Assembly (NCBI RefSeq): GCF_004363045.1
Contig: NZ_SNYJ01000006.1
Span: forward strand, 112,978 to 176,977
Direction of reading: 5' to 3'
Origin: Aureibacillus halotolerans
Lineage (GTDB): Bacteria; Bacillota; Bacilli; Bacillales; DSM-28697
DNA: 64,000 nt
Part shown: positions 44,722 to 54,159 of the stretch, piece after piece
Layout: each line of letters begins with the position of its first letter
How positions within the stretch are numbered: position 1 is the first letter of the stretch
Position numbers and translations under genes: made by a program
The notes under the pieces: model-generated
What the model saw: the letters and a program-made list of their open reading frames with translations, nothing else
Database searches by the model: none
Told to the model about the DNA's origin: nothing

Positions 44722-44750
44722 CCTGGTGTTATTCACATCAGGTCTTTTTT
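44722..44750 (+). terminator. Terminator of yutI
   Basis: CCTGGTGT / ACATCAGG stem with 5-nt loop, then TCTTTTTT on the plus strand. Confidence 0.8.
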
Positions 44751-44797
44751 ACGTTTTCAGGCTTTTGAGAAACGCTCGTCACAAGATGTCAATCGAT

Positions 44798-44857
44798 CTA
44801 TCTCACATTGCTTCTGCTCAGGAACAGTCAACATGAAAAGTTTGCTCTGCGAAAGTT
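44798..44857 (-). repeat. Interspersed repeat B, copy 4 (5' part, inverted)
   Basis: CTATCTCACATTGCTTCTGCTC… ending GCTCTGCGAAAGTTG; about 75% identical by eye to 41021–41087. Confidence 0.55.
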
Positions 44858-44867
44858 GAGTAATAAA

Positions 44868-44900
44868 CAAAAACATCTCTCCTACTTCAGAAGAGATGCT
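44868..44900 (-). terminator. Terminator of the hom–thrC–thrB operon
   Basis: ACATCTCT (44873–44880) pairs with AGAGATGC (44892–44899); TTTTTG follows on the minus strand. The stem includes the last codons of thrB. Confidence 0.75.
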
Positions 44901-45808
44901 TCTTTCATATCGCAAACTGTTGCACCTTGAAGCTCTGGCTTCAAAATGGTCACTTCTGCATTTGGAACAACTTCGTGTAAAGCAGCTGCAATGTCTTGCG
45001 CTGCTTTTACAGGGACCATGCTTAATGTCGTTGGTCCTGCACCACTCAAAAATGTACCGTACGCACCTGCTGCTTTTGCTGCTTTTCTGACAAGCTGAAG
45101 CTCAGGAACAAGAGCAGAACGTGCCTTTTCATGAAAAAGATCAAGCTCCATCATTTTCCCCGCTAGCACCCAGTTTGTCGTGCACAGGGCTGCCACTAGT
45201 GTGTTGGCAACGCTACTCGCTTCAACCGCCTCTTGTCTGGAAAAGTGATCTTGCAGGACCTTTCGAGACTCGGATGTCTTTAGTTCATAGGTAGGAATGA
45301 CCGCTACAAATGCAATATCATCCAGCTTGTCGATGTGAATAAGATCTGTGCACTCTTCCCGATGTGACCCAATGATCAGACCCCCATAAACGGAAGCTGC
45401 CACATTGTCTAAATGACCTTCTTCAAGGCTAGCAATACGAAGCTTTTCTTCTTTGGAAAGATTAAGTTGCCCGATCTGGTTGACCAGTTCAATGGCTGCC
45501 ACAATCGCTGAAGCTGAGCTCCCGAGACCGCGCGCGAGCGGAATATTGCTATCGACAGCAACGTGATGTGGAAACTCCTCAAGGGAAACCCCTTGAGCTC
45601 GAGCCAGCTTGTCCGCAACTTCGTAAAGAAGATTATCTTTACCCGTCGGAAGGCTTTCCAACTCCGGTGTACATCCTTTAAAGAACCACTGATCTGCTGG
45701 AGTAACGGTCAATTCTAGAAACCGATCGACCGCCATTCCTATCGAATCAAACCCGGGTCCAAGATTGGATGTACTCGCCGGAACTCGTATCATCCACATG
45801 TCATTCAT
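44882..45808 (-). CDS. thrB: Homoserine kinase
   Basis: 308 residues. GHMP kinase: [20 protein letters not shown] at the N terminus, ATP loop [17 protein letters not shown], and the C-terminal [14 protein letters not shown]. It phosphorylates homoserine to O-phosphohomoserine, the substrate of ThrC. Start ATG overlaps the thrC stop by 4 bp (ATGA). Last gene of the threonine operon. Confidence 0.97.
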   Translation of the reverse strand: MNDMWMIRVPASTSNLGPGFDSIGMAVDRFLELTVTPADQWFFKGCTPELESLPTGKDNLLYEVADKLARAQGVSLEEFPHHVAVDSNIPLARGLGSSASAIVAAIELVNQIGQLNLSKEEKLRIASLEEGHLDNVAASVYGGLIIGSHREECTDLIHIDKLDDIAFVAVIPTYELKTSESRKVLQDHFSRQEAVEASSVANTLVAALCTTNWVLAGKMMELDLFHEKARSALVPELQLVRKAAKAAGAYGTFLSGAGPTTLSMVPVKAAQDIAAALHEVVPNAEVTILKPELQGATVCDMKEASLLK

Positions 45809-46866
45809 GTCGCTGACACCAATCCTTCAATATAATCGGCAACCACATTCTCATCATTTGGTAGCTTTTTCACTTCGACCCCTGCATGATCAATGGCCAC
45901 ACCTGGATCTTTCAAGCCATTGCCCGTTAGAACAGCAACCACCCTAGAGCCTTGCTTGATCTTGCCTTCTTCCACATGCTTAAACACACCTGCAATCGAT
46001 GCATTTGACGCTGGCTCTGCGAAAACCCCTTCTTTACGTGTCAGCGTTTTGTAAGCATGAAGAATTTCTTCATCTGTCACTGCACTAATAAAGCCATTCG
46101 ATTCATTTAACGCCGCTACAGCCTGCTTACGACTTGCTGGGTTTCCTATCCGAATCGCTGTTGCAATGGTTTCTGGTTGTTCAATTATTTTGTCATACAC
46201 AATGGATGCGGCACCTTCTGCTTGGAAACCGTGCACGATTGGCAAGCCTGTGGCATGCTTTTCATTGTATTCCTTAAACCCTTTCCAGTAAGCGGTAATG
46301 TTCCCCGCATTCCCGACTGGAATTGCAAGAACATCTGGCGCGCTCCCTAGCTGATTGCAAATTTCAAAGGCACTTGTTTTCTGGCCTTCAATTCGATAAG
46401 GATTTACAGAGTTTACGAGTGTGTAACGACCTGATTCTGAAATTTTACGCACCATTTTAAGCGCTTCGTCAAAATTGCCTTCAATAGAGACAACTTCTGC
46501 GCCATACATAACAGCTTGCGCAAGCTTCCCAAGGGCGATTTTCCCTTCTGGTATGACAACAACGCAGCGTAACCCAGCTCGCGCAGCATAGGCAGCTGCG
46601 GCAGCAGACGTATTGCCGGTTGACGCACAGATGACCGCTTCACTGCCCTCTTCCTTTGCTTTCGCAACGGCCATCACCATGCCGCGGTCTTTAAATGAAC
46701 CAGTTGGGTTGGCGCCTTCATACTTTACATGCAGGTCAATTCCAAGCTCTTTGGAAAGAGTATGAAGCGGAAGAAGAGGGGTATTTCCCTCTTGTAAAGA
46801 AAGAGCTGGCGTTTTTTCGGATACTGGAAGATCATTTTTAAATTCATGAATTAGTCCGTTCCACAT
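45805..46866 (-). CDS. thrC: Threonine synthase
   Basis: 353 residues, RBS GGAAGGGG. PLP enzyme of fold type [20 protein letters not shown] with the PLP Lys (~59), [19 protein letters not shown], and [17 protein letters not shown] as the phosphate-binding loop. It turns O-phosphohomoserine into threonine and phosphate. Middle gene of hom–thrC–thrB, 5 bp after hom and overlapping thrB. Confidence 0.97.
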   Translation of the reverse strand: MWNGLIHEFKNDLPVSEKTPALSLQEGNTPLLPLHTLSKELGIDLHVKYEGANPTGSFKDRGMVMAVAKAKEEGSEAVICASTGNTSAAAAAYAARAGLRCVVVIPEGKIALGKLAQAVMYGAEVVSIEGNFDEALKMVRKISESGRYTLVNSVNPYRIEGQKTSAFEICNQLGSAPDVLAIPVGNAGNITAYWKGFKEYNEKHATGLPIVHGFQAEGAASIVYDKIIEQPETIATAIRIGNPASRKQAVAALNESNGFISAVTDEEILHAYKTLTRKEGVFAEPASNASIAGVFKHVEEGKIKQGSRVVAVLTGNGLKDPGVAIDHAGVEVKKLPNDENVVADYIEGLVSAT

Positions 46867-46871
46867 CGTTG

Positions 46872-48167
46872 TTATTCCCCTTCCACACGATAGCTGCTAT
46901 TAATTTGAAAAACGACATCTAAATCATTTAGTTCATTAACGATACGTTCGTACGCTGACTTTTGTGCCGAGTGCGTAATCAAAACAATTTCAGCGATGCC
47001 TGGTTCGTCTTCTAACGGCAGTTGCATAATGCGTTCAAAGCCTATATTATTCGCGGCAAAAAGCTGTGTCATTTTTGAGAAGACGCCAACTTCGTCCTTT
47101 ACTCTCAGGCGGAAAAAGTATTTTGATCGAATGGACTCATCACTTTTTAATTTCTTTTCATATTGAGGCGTGACAACCGTCTTGCCACTTACACCTAGAC
47201 GCATGTTTTTAATCACAGCAATGACATCTGAAACAACAGCAGTGGCGGTCGGCAATTTCCCTGCCCCAGGGCCATAAAACATCGTTTCACCTACAGACTC
47301 CCCATATACATATACGGCATTAAATTCGTCATTCACGGCCGCTAATGGATGCGTTGCTGGAAGAAGGGTCGGTTGAACGGAGATCTCAATCTCATCACCA
47401 TCACGCTCGGCAATGCCGATCAGTTTCATCACGTAGCCCATTTTTTTGCTGAATGCCAAATCCTCACCAGACACTTGAGAAATGCCTTTAATATCCACAT
47501 CCTGCAAACCGACGTTCATTGAAAAACCCAATGTCGCCAAAATCGCCATTTTCCGTGCCGCATCAATGCCTTCAACGTCTGACGTTGGGTCTGCTTCTGC
47601 ATAACCGAGCTTTTGTGCTTCAAAAAGAACATCATCAAAGGAACGAGAATCCTGAATCATTTTTGTAAGAATGTAATTGGTCGTTCCATTAACAATGCCC
47701 ATCATTTTCGTAATCCGATCGGACGCGAGCCCGTCAGACAAGCTTCTTAAAATTGGGATTCCTCCCGCAACACTTGCTTCATAGTAAAGATCACAGCCAT
47801 TTGCCCGTGCGATCTCATGCAGCTCAGGTCCATGTACAGCCATTAAGTCCTTATTTGCAGTAATAACGCTTTTTTTGTTTTCAAGCGCTCGGATGAGATA
47901 TTCTTTTGTTTCATCTACGCCCCCCATGACCTCTACAATGAGGTCCAATTCAGGGTCATCCAATACGTCGTATGGATTTTCAGTGAGGACGATGTCATTT
48001 GCTGGCCATCCACGTTCCTTAGTGCCGTCTTTCACGAGTACTTTTTCAATTTGTATTGGACAGCCGACCTTATGCATCAATTGATCTTGATGGCGATAAA
48101 TGATTTCAGCCACACCTGTGCCAACTGTGCCTAATCCTAACAATCCAATAGAAACATGATTCTTCAA
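46872..48167 (-). CDS. hom: Homoserine dehydrogenase
   Basis: About 431 residues. Start most likely TTG 48167 ([16 protein letters not shown]) with GGGGTGGG upstream; GTG 48176 is in frame but overlaps that RBS. NAD(P) motif [12 protein letters not shown]; catalytic region [16 protein letters not shown] and the Lys/Asp of [20 protein letters not shown]-terminal ACT domain (~355–430, [20 protein letters not shown]) for feedback regulation, typically by threonine. It reduces aspartate semialdehyde to homoserine, the branch point to threonine and methionine. Confidence 0.96.
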   Translation of the reverse strand: MKNHVSIGLLGLGTVGTGVAEIIYRHQDQLMHKVGCPIQIEKVLVKDGTKERGWPANDIVLTENPYDVLDDPELDLIVEVMGGVDETKEYLIRALENKKSVITANKDLMAVHGPELHEIARANGCDLYYEASVAGGIPILRSLSDGLASDRITKMMGIVNGTTNYILTKMIQDSRSFDDVLFEAQKLGYAEADPTSDVEGIDAARKMAILATLGFSMNVGLQDVDIKGISQVSGEDLAFSKKMGYVMKLIGIAERDGDEIEISVQPTLLPATHPLAAVNDEFNAVYVYGESVGETMFYGPGAGKLPTATAVVSDVIAVIKNMRLGVSGKTVVTPQYEKKLKSDESIRSKYFFRLRVKDEVGVFSKMTQLFAANNIGFERIMQLPLEDEPGIAEIVLITHSAQKSAYERIVNELNDLDVVFQINSSYRVEGE

Positions 48168-48235
48168 ACGTCCCACCCCACTGTCTTTTATATATAAACA
48201 ATTGTATTCTTCAGGAGAACAACTTCATATGTGAC

Positions 48236-48265
48236 ATTATAATCTTGCGGTTCACTGTTTGACAA
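48236..48265 (-). promoter_or_regulatory. Promoter of hom–thrC–thrB
   Basis: Minus strand: −35 TTGTCA (48260–48265), 18-bp spacer, −10 TATAAT (48236–48241). The leader is about 60 nt and shows no T-box or terminator. Confidence 0.7.
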
Positions 48266-48285
48266 GGGGCAGACATCTCTTTTTT

Positions 48286-49200
48286 TCACCTATTCACCCT
48301 TCTTGCCTCATGTAGCCACGACAAATGCTTAGCAAGCTCCGCCGTACGTTGCCCTCCAAGCTGTATGATCATCTTGAGATTGCTCTCATATAAAGAAATT
48401 TTATCTTCAAGCTTTTGACGTTTAAGATTGCGTTGCTCTTCTGATCCTTCAGATTCCGCAAGCTCGATGGCGTCAAGTGGGAAAAGGAGCCTTGCAATCA
48501 ACAGGGTCCATCCAAGTCGAGAAAGCTTTCTATAGGTTAAAAAGTCCCTCAACCAAGACACTGCCGCTCCGTTTCTTCGGAACAGTAATGGTCTAAGCTG
48601 TTCCGCAAGATCTCTTGCTGGATGATCATAAATCCAATTAACCGGAAGAGAATAATAAAAGGATTGTTGATGACGGCTACGTCTAGCAATAACCGGCGCA
48701 TCAGAACCTCTTGGGTCATGGTCGAACCATGCGTCCTTTGCCATTGAAATGGCATTTTCACCTAACGCTTTGACGTACCACGTGTACGAGCTTTCTGTTT
48801 CCTTCCATTGGTCTAAGCGTTGTGCCCACAGCTCAGGCCATTGCCCATACGAAGACAATTCTTTTACTGGCAAATTCAATTGCAAGGATGCATTTTGAAA
48901 CCGTGCCAGCGCCTCTGCCGTTTGTGAAAAGGGCGTGACAGGATTTCTAATGAAAAACAAGATCCCTTCCACATTTAGATGCCGCGTCACAAATCCACCA
49001 TCTATCCTTTTTACTGCCACAGCAGTTGGTAGCAATAAAGACAAATCATAATTCAACCAGCCTAGCAATTCCTTCTTTTCCTTTAACAGCAGTGAGTCTA
49101 GCGGGGCAAAGAAAAATGTACCCTCTGAAGACGTCAGCAAAAAATCTTTTTCTTCTTTCACTTGAATGCCGTATAGTTCAGTCCATTGAGTAAACGTCAC
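48286..49200 (-). CDS. yutH: YutH-like spore coat protein (CotS family)
   Basis: 304 residues from GTG 49200 with AAAGGAGGG 7 nt upstream; an in-frame GTG at 49206 sits in the RBS. Related to the CotS/YutH kinase-like fold group: SWLRDFLTYRKLSRLGWTLLIARLLFP aligns with the C lobe (here LGWTLLIARLLFPL), but I see no H-x-D catalytic motif, so probably no kinase activity. Spore-associated in B. subtilis. Adjacent to the threonine operon, as in B. subtilis. Confidence 0.78.
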   Translation of the reverse strand: MTFTQWTELYGIQVKEEKDFLLTSSEGTFFFAPLDSLLLKEKKELLGWLNYDLSLLLPTAVAVKRIDGGFVTRHLNVEGILFFIRNPVTPFSQTAEALARFQNASLQLNLPVKELSSYGQWPELWAQRLDQWKETESSYTWYVKALGENAISMAKDAWFDHDPRGSDAPVIARRSRHQQSFYYSLPVNWIYDHPARDLAEQLRPLLFRRNGAAVSWLRDFLTYRKLSRLGWTLLIARLLFPLDAIELAESEGSEEQRNLKRQKLEDKISLYESNLKMIIQLGGQRTAELAKHLSWLHEARRVNR

Positions 49201-49338
49201 GATCACTCCCTCCTTTACTAAGAGAATATGACCGCCATTGGAGATTTACTCATAGACATGAAGTGGTTTCGGCATGACGCATAGTAGGTCGCTTCCCTGT
49301 GAAAGCTACATCGTAATGATTCGGAAAGGAAGACAATA

Positions 49339-49830
49339 ATGAACGAATCCTGTTTACTTTATCAAGAGGCCTTTGCTGCACTGCAAAGACGTGGTGTGAC
49401 GCTAGACGACATTGCCGATCTAGTCTATTTTTTGCAAGAGCCTTATCATCCAGGACTAAAAAGACAGGTATGCCTGCACAATGTTGAACGAGTCATTCGC
49501 AAACGTGAAGTACAAAATGCGATTGTCACAGGCATTGCATTGGACGAATTAGCTGAAAATGACCAGCTGAATGAGCCTTTATTGCAAACGATAAAAAACG
49601 ATGAAAGTCTTTATGGGATAGATGAAGTGATTGCCCTTTCCATCGTCAACGTCTATGGATCGATTGGCTTTACAAATTACGGCTATATCGATAAGGTGAA
49701 ACCTGGGATTTTAGCACGATTGAATGACAAAAGCTCGGGTGAATGCCATACGTTTTTAGATGATATTGTTGGAGCCATTGCCGCTGCTGCATCCAGTCGG
49801 CTTGCTCATAGTGCAGAGGTGAACTCCTAA
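49339..49830 (+). CDS. Phosphatidylglycerophosphatase A-type protein YutG
   Basis: 163 residues, RBS AAAGGAAG. The PgpA-like C-terminal domain is visible: YGIDEVIALSIVNVYGSIG, TNYGYIDKVKPGIL and HTFLDDIVGAIAAAASSRLA. It lacks clear transmembrane helices, unlike E. coli PgpA, as is usual for the Bacillus YutG type. Probably dephosphorylates phosphatidylglycerophosphate or a related lipid phosphate. Convergent with yutF, 3 bp apart. Confidence 0.85.
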   Translation: MNESCLLYQEAFAALQRRGVTLDDIADLVYFLQEPYHPGLKRQVCLHNVERVIRKREVQNAIVTGIALDELAENDQLNEPLLQTIKNDESLYGIDEVIALSIVNVYGSIGFTNYGYIDKVKPGILARLNDKSSGECHTFLDDIVGAIAAAASSRLAHSAEVNS

Positions 49831-49833
49831 AGC

Positions 49834-50598
49834 CTAAACGGGAACTTCGTCAAGTGTATCAACCACCCAGGTTGGGGCTTGCTGCACATTTAATAGGTGC
49901 TCTTTCTTCGTCACGCCTGTATGGACAAGAAGAGTATCGATCCCCGCACGAATGCCTGCCAAAATGTCGGTATCATAATTGTCACCAACCATAACGACGT
50001 CTTCTTTAGGCAACCCGAGACGTTCCATTGCTTGTTCGACAATAATGGCTTCCGGCTTTCCTATAAAAATAGGTGCCTGACCTGTTGATATTTCGACAAC
50101 CGATGTGATCGCGCCATTGCCAGGCAAAAAGCCTCGTTCTGTCACAAGCGCTCGATCGGAATTTGTTGAAATAAATGTGGCGCCGTTCCTTACAGCTAAA
50201 CATGCTTTTGCGAGTTTCTCATACGTCACTTCTTGATCGAGACCGACCACGACATAATCTGGGTGGGTCTCTTCATAGGACAAGCCTTCTTTTTCAAGAG
50301 CGACCTTTAACCCTTCTTGCCCAATAAAGTACACTGAACGCCCTTTGTCTCGTTCCTTAATGAAATGAGCTGTAGCCATACTGGTTGTAATGACGTGTTT
50401 CGCTTCTGCTGGAACGCCAAATGATTGTAGCTTGGCAGCAACCTCTTCTGGTCGTTTTGTTGAATTGTTCGTCACAAATAAATAATCCATTTGTTTTTCC
50501 CGCAGACGAGACACAAATCTAGTCGCTTCAGCTATTTCTTCTGAGCCTTTATACATCGTGCCATCTAGATCGATCAAGTAGCCTTTGTAGGTTTTCAT
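49834..50598 (-). CDS. yutF: HAD phosphatase, NagD/YutF type
   Basis: 254 residues. HAD subfamily IIA: motif I GYLIDLDGTMYKG, motif II FVTNNSTKRPEEVA, conserved Lys in IGKPEAIIVEQAM, motif III VMVGDNYDTDILAGI. C2B cap (~80–170). Likely a broad nucleotide or sugar phosphatase. Overlaps upstream yutE by 4 bp, so translationally coupled. Confidence 0.93.
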   Translation of the reverse strand: MKTYKGYLIDLDGTMYKGSEEIAEATRFVSRLREKQMDYLFVTNNSTKRPEEVAAKLQSFGVPAEAKHVITTSMATAHFIKERDKGRSVYFIGQEGLKVALEKEGLSYEETHPDYVVVGLDQEVTYEKLAKACLAVRNGATFISTNSDRALVTERGFLPGNGAITSVVEISTGQAPIFIGKPEAIIVEQAMERLGLPKEDVVMVGDNYDTDILAGIRAGIDTLLVHTGVTKKEHLLNVQQAPTWVVDTLDEVPV

Positions 50599-51068
50599 GA
50601 TGTAGGTTCCTCTCTATCCTTATCCTGTTTGTTCTCTGCCTTGAAGGCATGAACAGAGGTTTCTTGTTTCATAAAGCTTCGGACCGCCTCTGGAAACGAC
50701 TGAAGAGCCTCCCAGCTTGCTTTAACCGTCTCTTGGAGGGTAACACTATCGATACGGTAAAATTGCCTCACAACATGGCCTCGCTGCTCTAACAGCTTCA
50801 AGAGCTGCTGACTTTCTTTCTTCGAGACCACCTGCTCGTCCTCCATAATTGCAATAATATCTTCATAGCTGCCAGGGTCCCGCATGAAATAGCCATCAAT
50901 GAGCAAATTCCCCGTATCGACAACGGCTTCAATCCAACCTTGGACCATACGTTCGAAGGCTAATTGATCAATGTCTGAGACCCATGAACGTTGTGTCCTG
51001 TAAATGTCGTTAAGTCGCTCTATATAGGTTAGCTGTTCCTCAATAAGTGTACGATCCACAAAATACAA
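50595..51068 (-). CDS. yutE: DUF86 (HepT-like) protein YutE
   Basis: 157 residues from TTG 51068 (LYFVDRTLIEEQLTYIERL), with ATGGAG 9 nt upstream; a longer frame to ATG 51083 lacks a good RBS. All-helical HepT/DUF86 fold. HepT toxins need an R-x4–6-H RNase motif; here the segment is QRGHVVRQFYRI, so the canonical His position is Arg and RNase activity is doubtful. No MntA nucleotidyltransferase partner is adjacent; it is coupled to yutF instead, as in B. subtilis. Function unknown. Confidence 0.8.
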   Translation of the reverse strand: MYFVDRTLIEEQLTYIERLNDIYRTQRSWVSDIDQLAFERMVQGWIEAVVDTGNLLIDGYFMRDPGSYEDIIAIMEDEQVVSKKESQQLLKLLEQRGHVVRQFYRIDSVTLQETVKASWEALQSFPEAVRSFMKQETSVHAFKAENKQDKDREEPTS

Positions 51069-51156
51069 TGTCTTCAACTCCATTCCAACCGTTTTCCCGA
51101 ACCTTCTCGCATGACTCCTTGCCTCGTGGGTACATTAATGGCAAGGAGGTGAAGAG

Positions 51157-51432
51157 ATGACTGAGCAGTATAGCGACTTTAAAAATGTAGAAGCCATGCG
51201 AAATCAGCTCACGCCTGAACAATTGCCAGAAGGCCCCTATGGGTCTCCACGCAATAAATACACACCCGTCATCAACAAAAGCACTCCATGGAAGGATGGG
51301 CAGCGTTACTTGAGTGCATTTAATTACAACGACAAAGAAGCGCACCAAGATACGATGCGCCAAATGCCTGGAGCCCATCCTCCCCATGACGATCCCGATC
51401 GCACAGAGCAAAATCCTGATGCGCCGAAATAA
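51157..51432 (+). CDS. Small conserved cytosolic protein
   Basis: 91 residues, strong RBS GGCAAGGAGGTG. Hydrophilic, Pro- and Asp-rich: MTEQYSDFKNVEAMRNQLTP then EQLPEGPYGSPRN and a C-terminal MPGAHPPHDDPDRTEQ. No helix-rich or membrane segment; probably largely unstructured. Similar short proteins occur at this place in other bacilli as I recall, annotated only as cytosolic protein. Function unknown. Divergent from yutE. Confidence 0.75.
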   Translation: MTEQYSDFKNVEAMRNQLTPEQLPEGPYGSPRNKYTPVINKSTPWKDGQRYLSAFNYNDKEAHQDTMRQMPGAHPPHDDPDRTEQNPDAPK

Positions 51433-51477
51433 CTCGTTCCACATCAGCCAAGATGAAGCTGGTGTGGATTTATTGTA

Positions 51478-51920
51478 TTTCACTGCCCAATGATGTTCTG
51501 ACCTGCGCTTCTGTACAACGGCGCTACGCTTTTCTTGGCTAGCTCCGCGCCGTAGAAGCTGCGGCGCAGAAATCCTCGGGCTAGGGAAATGTGGAGAACC
51601 ATTTCACTGCCCAATGATGTTCTGACCTGCGCTTCTGTACAACGGCGCTACGCTTTTCTTGGCTAGCTCCGCGCCGTAGAAGCTGCGGCGCAGAAATCCT
51701 CGGGCTAGGGAAATGTGGAGAACCATTTCACTGCCCAATGATGTTCTGACCTGCGCTTCTGTACAACGGCGCTACGCTTTTCTTTGGCTAGCTTCGGCTC
51801 GCTGAAGCTGCGAGGTAGAAATCCCGGTTCGAGAGAAATGTGAAGAACCATTTCTTCGCCCCGTGATGTTCTACTCTGCGCTTCAAAGCATGCTCGCCTA
51901 CGCTTTTCTTCTCCCCAACA
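51478..51920. repeat. 124-bp tandem repeat, about 3.5 copies
   Basis: Units begin (CACTGCCC phase) at 51481, 51605 and 51729, with a diverged partial fourth at about 51855. Units 1 and 2 look identical over 124 bp. Unit 3 matches in its first half (to the CTACGCTTTTC motif) and is diverged in the second; unit 4 is diverged throughout. Each contains the inverted pair GCTCCGCGCCG / GCTGCGGCGC. No gene lies within; frames crossing it have no RBS. It lies just after the small protein gene and against the yutD 3' end. Confidence 0.9.
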
Positions 51921-52173
51921 CAAAATAGGGGCAGCCGAAGTTGCAGTACTCGTATAGGTAATCTTGTAGGGTGCTTATTTTTTTGTCGAAGGGGGCTTTG
52001 TTTTGGTCGTCGTCGTAAAAGCCTCTTAGTCTTAACTGGTTGTATCCCCAATCGCCTACGATGTAATCGTATTTGTTCAAGATATCGCTATATCTTTCTT
52101 TAAAAACGTCTTCTTTAAACGCTTCTCTGAAGTTTTCTATGATTTCATATTGATTTCCTTGGATCTGGATCAA
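51898..52173 (-). CDS. yutD: YutD family protein
   Basis: About 91 residues from TTG 52173 (LIQIQGNQYEIIENF), with AGAAAAGGA 9 nt upstream; ATG 52200 is in frame but has no RBS. Family signature (DUF1027): FKERYSDILNKYDYIVGDWG, YNQLRLRGFYDD, KISTLQDYLYEYCNFGC. Cytosolic, two conserved Cys-region residues near the C terminus. Function unknown. The 3' end overlaps the last diverged unit of the tandem repeat by ~20 bp. Confidence 0.87.
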   Translation of the reverse strand: MIQIQGNQYEIIENFREAFKEDVFKERYSDILNKYDYIVGDWGYNQLRLRGFYDDDQNKAPFDKKISTLQDYLYEYCNFGCPYFVLGRRKA

Positions 52174-52376
52174 TCGCTCACATCCTTTTCTCCCCATCAT
52201 TTTACCACATTTTCTTCATAAGGAAGGGCTAGGATCTAGAATTCGTATGTGTTAGGCGTTTGTGCTTTTTACGTGTCGTTTCTTCTTTGCCGAACACAAG
52301 CATTACGAAAAGCCATAAATTGCTTGTTAATTGTTTTCTACTCTTAGGCAAGCTATGCAAAAGGAGGTTTTTCAAA

Positions 52377-53009
52377 ATGAAACGTTTTTTAGGTCTTGCT
52401 TATCTCACAATCATTCTTGCTGGATGCCAAAACATTGGTCAGGAAAATGCTCTCTACTCAAGAGATTCTCATGATGCTGCACCGCTACCAAATCAAGAGG
52501 TTGAGCACAACATATACAATACAAGCGCTCATGGCATGGAGAAGGTCAATAATGGTCTTGGCGCTGTGCGTGTTCGCCAACAGGACATCCCTAATAACAA
52601 AATGACAATACCAAGCATCAACAAAAAAGACTTGGCCGCCATCATCAGTGGGTTGGTAACAACGATAAAAGGTGTGGACGAGTCCGCTACTTTAGTGACG
52701 GATAAAGAGGTACTGATTGCTTATGATCGTAGTGCTGGGAACAAAGAGGACATTGCGGATCAAGTGAAAAAATCTGCGCTTTCTGTCATTCCACGCTGGT
52801 TTCATGTGTATGTTGCTGATGATGCTGATTTGTTAACTGAGATTGAGCGTCTTGGCGAACTACCTGCTAGAAAAGAAAAAACGCGGAATGAAGTGACGAA
52901 CATGATTCAGACGATGATCGCAAACTACCCTCAAGGGGAACGAGTAAGCGATAGCGAAAATGAGAATGGCGAGATGGATGGAGAAATGGATTGGTCTTCT
53001 TCTAAGTAA
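52377..53009 (+). CDS. yutC: YhcN/YlaJ-family sporulation lipoprotein
   Basis: 210 residues from ATG 52377 with AAAAGGAGG upstream; the open frame extends 117 bp further 5' without an RBS. Lipoprotein signal: MKRFLGLAYLTIILAGCQ, lipobox LAGC. The YhcN/YlaJ domain (~95–180) includes LVTDKEVLIAYDRSAG and PRWFHVYVADDADLL. Acidic tail (NENGEMDGEMDW). Members are found in spores or at the spore membrane. Followed after 39 bp by lytH on the same strand. Confidence 0.88.
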   Translation: MKRFLGLAYLTIILAGCQNIGQENALYSRDSHDAAPLPNQEVEHNIYNTSAHGMEKVNNGLGAVRVRQQDIPNNKMTIPSINKKDLAAIISGLVTTIKGVDESATLVTDKEVLIAYDRSAGNKEDIADQVKKSALSVIPRWFHVYVADDADLLTEIERLGELPARKEKTRNEVTNMIQTMIANYPQGERVSDSENENGEMDGEMDWSSSK

Positions 53010-53048
53010 AGGAAGAAAAAGAGTACGTTCAGAAAGGAGGGATCGACG

Positions 53049-54038
53049 ATGGGGTCAATGGGACGAAGAATCGTATTGCTAGTGAGCACATTATGTCTAG
53101 GAATACTTGCTTACACCCCTATCACTTCTGCCGCGGAATGGACGGTGGATGATGAACGGGCGTTGTACGATAAAATGGAGGCGTTAACTCATATTCCGTG
53201 GCATGCATGGGCAGCAATGGATCAATATGAGCGGAATGTACGAGCAGTGCGGAAGGATTTACCGAAGGCAGAGAGAATTGGCGTCTACTTTACTGATGCC
53301 GAATGGAGTGGGTACGCCAATAATCAACAAGCAGATACAGTGCCATGGCGTATTGAATTATTTGAAGGGGTCGGTCAAGATGGTGACAACGATGGAAAAG
53401 CTGACCGTGAAGACCCCGAAGATGTCCTTTATACACTAAGCAAACAAATTGTCCCATTTGGATATTCCGCATCTCATATTAAAGAAGCGCTTTGGCGAAG
53501 ATACCAGCGTGACCAATCCGTTCGGTCCATCCATGCAATGTCAATGATTTATCAAAAAATGGGCACACATCAATTGATTGAACGACACTTCCCACTCCCC
53601 CTTTCTTCTCATTATTCATACCGTAGCACATGGGGCGCCAAACGAGGCTTCGGTGGTTTACGTATTCACGAAGGCACTGACCTGTTTGCTAGTTATGGAA
53701 CACCGGTGATGGCCACAACATACGGTGTCGTCGAAATGAAAGGGTGGAACCGCTATGGTGGATGGCGTTTAGGAATCCGAGATGCAAACAATGTATACCA
53801 TTACTTTGCGCACCTCCAAGGTTTCTCTGAAGACATCGACATAGGAACAATTGTCACCCCTGGACAACAAATTGGTTCGGTAGGAAGTTCTGGGTATGGA
53901 CCGCCTGGTACCCAAGGTAAATTCCCCCCACATCTCCATTATGGCATGTACAAGGACAATGGGTTCACCGAGTTCTCATTTGACCCTTTCCCTTCCCTAC
54001 GTGTGTGGGAACGACAAACAAGAGCAAAGAGAAAATGA
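53049..54038 (+). CDS. lytH: M23 peptidase LytH (spore cortex L-Ala-D-Glu endopeptidase type)
   Basis: 329 residues, RBS AAAGGAGG. Signal peptide (~1–28, IVLLVSTLCLGILAYTPI). C-terminal M23/LytM domain with zinc ligands in RIHEGTDLFA (His, Asp) and HLHYGM (His-x-His), GTPVMATTYGVV and YHYFAHLQGF between. Corresponds to YunA = LytH of B. subtilis, which trims cortex peptide side chains late in sporulation. The mid-region (~40–180) contains an acidic GDNDGKADREDPED loop that might bind calcium. Confidence 0.9.
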   Translation: MGSMGRRIVLLVSTLCLGILAYTPITSAAEWTVDDERALYDKMEALTHIPWHAWAAMDQYERNVRAVRKDLPKAERIGVYFTDAEWSGYANNQQADTVPWRIELFEGVGQDGDNDGKADREDPEDVLYTLSKQIVPFGYSASHIKEALWRRYQRDQSVRSIHAMSMIYQKMGTHQLIERHFPLPLSSHYSYRSTWGAKRGFGGLRIHEGTDLFASYGTPVMATTYGVVEMKGWNRYGGWRLGIRDANNVYHYFAHLQGFSEDIDIGTIVTPGQQIGSVGSSGYGPPGTQGKFPPHLHYGMYKDNGFTEFSFDPFPSLRVWERQTRAKRK

Positions 54039-54073
54039 GAGCATAGTACTCATTTTTCTTGCTCTTGTTTTTC
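54020..54073 (+). terminator. Terminator of yutC–lytH
   Basis: AAGAGCAAAGAGAAAATGAG pairs with CTCATTTTTCTTGCTCTT; T run follows. It overlaps the lytH stop codon. Confidence 0.8.
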
Positions 54074-54159
54074 TAAAGCGTAGATGTCTTATAATCAATT
54101 GGTGCCGAGGCGAGCACTTTTGCGCGCAATAAGAGATTTTCATTTGATCAGCTTGCTTA

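Noticed and set aside
50595-51068. HepT–MntA toxin–antitoxin system
   Set aside because: The RNase histidine is absent and there is no nucleotidyltransferase neighbour; context is the conserved yutE–yutF pair.
51705-52051. Minus-strand frames of 72 and 87 codons with shared motifs
   Set aside because: Shared sequence is due to the 124-bp tandem repeat; no start signals, and one overlaps yutD in another frame.
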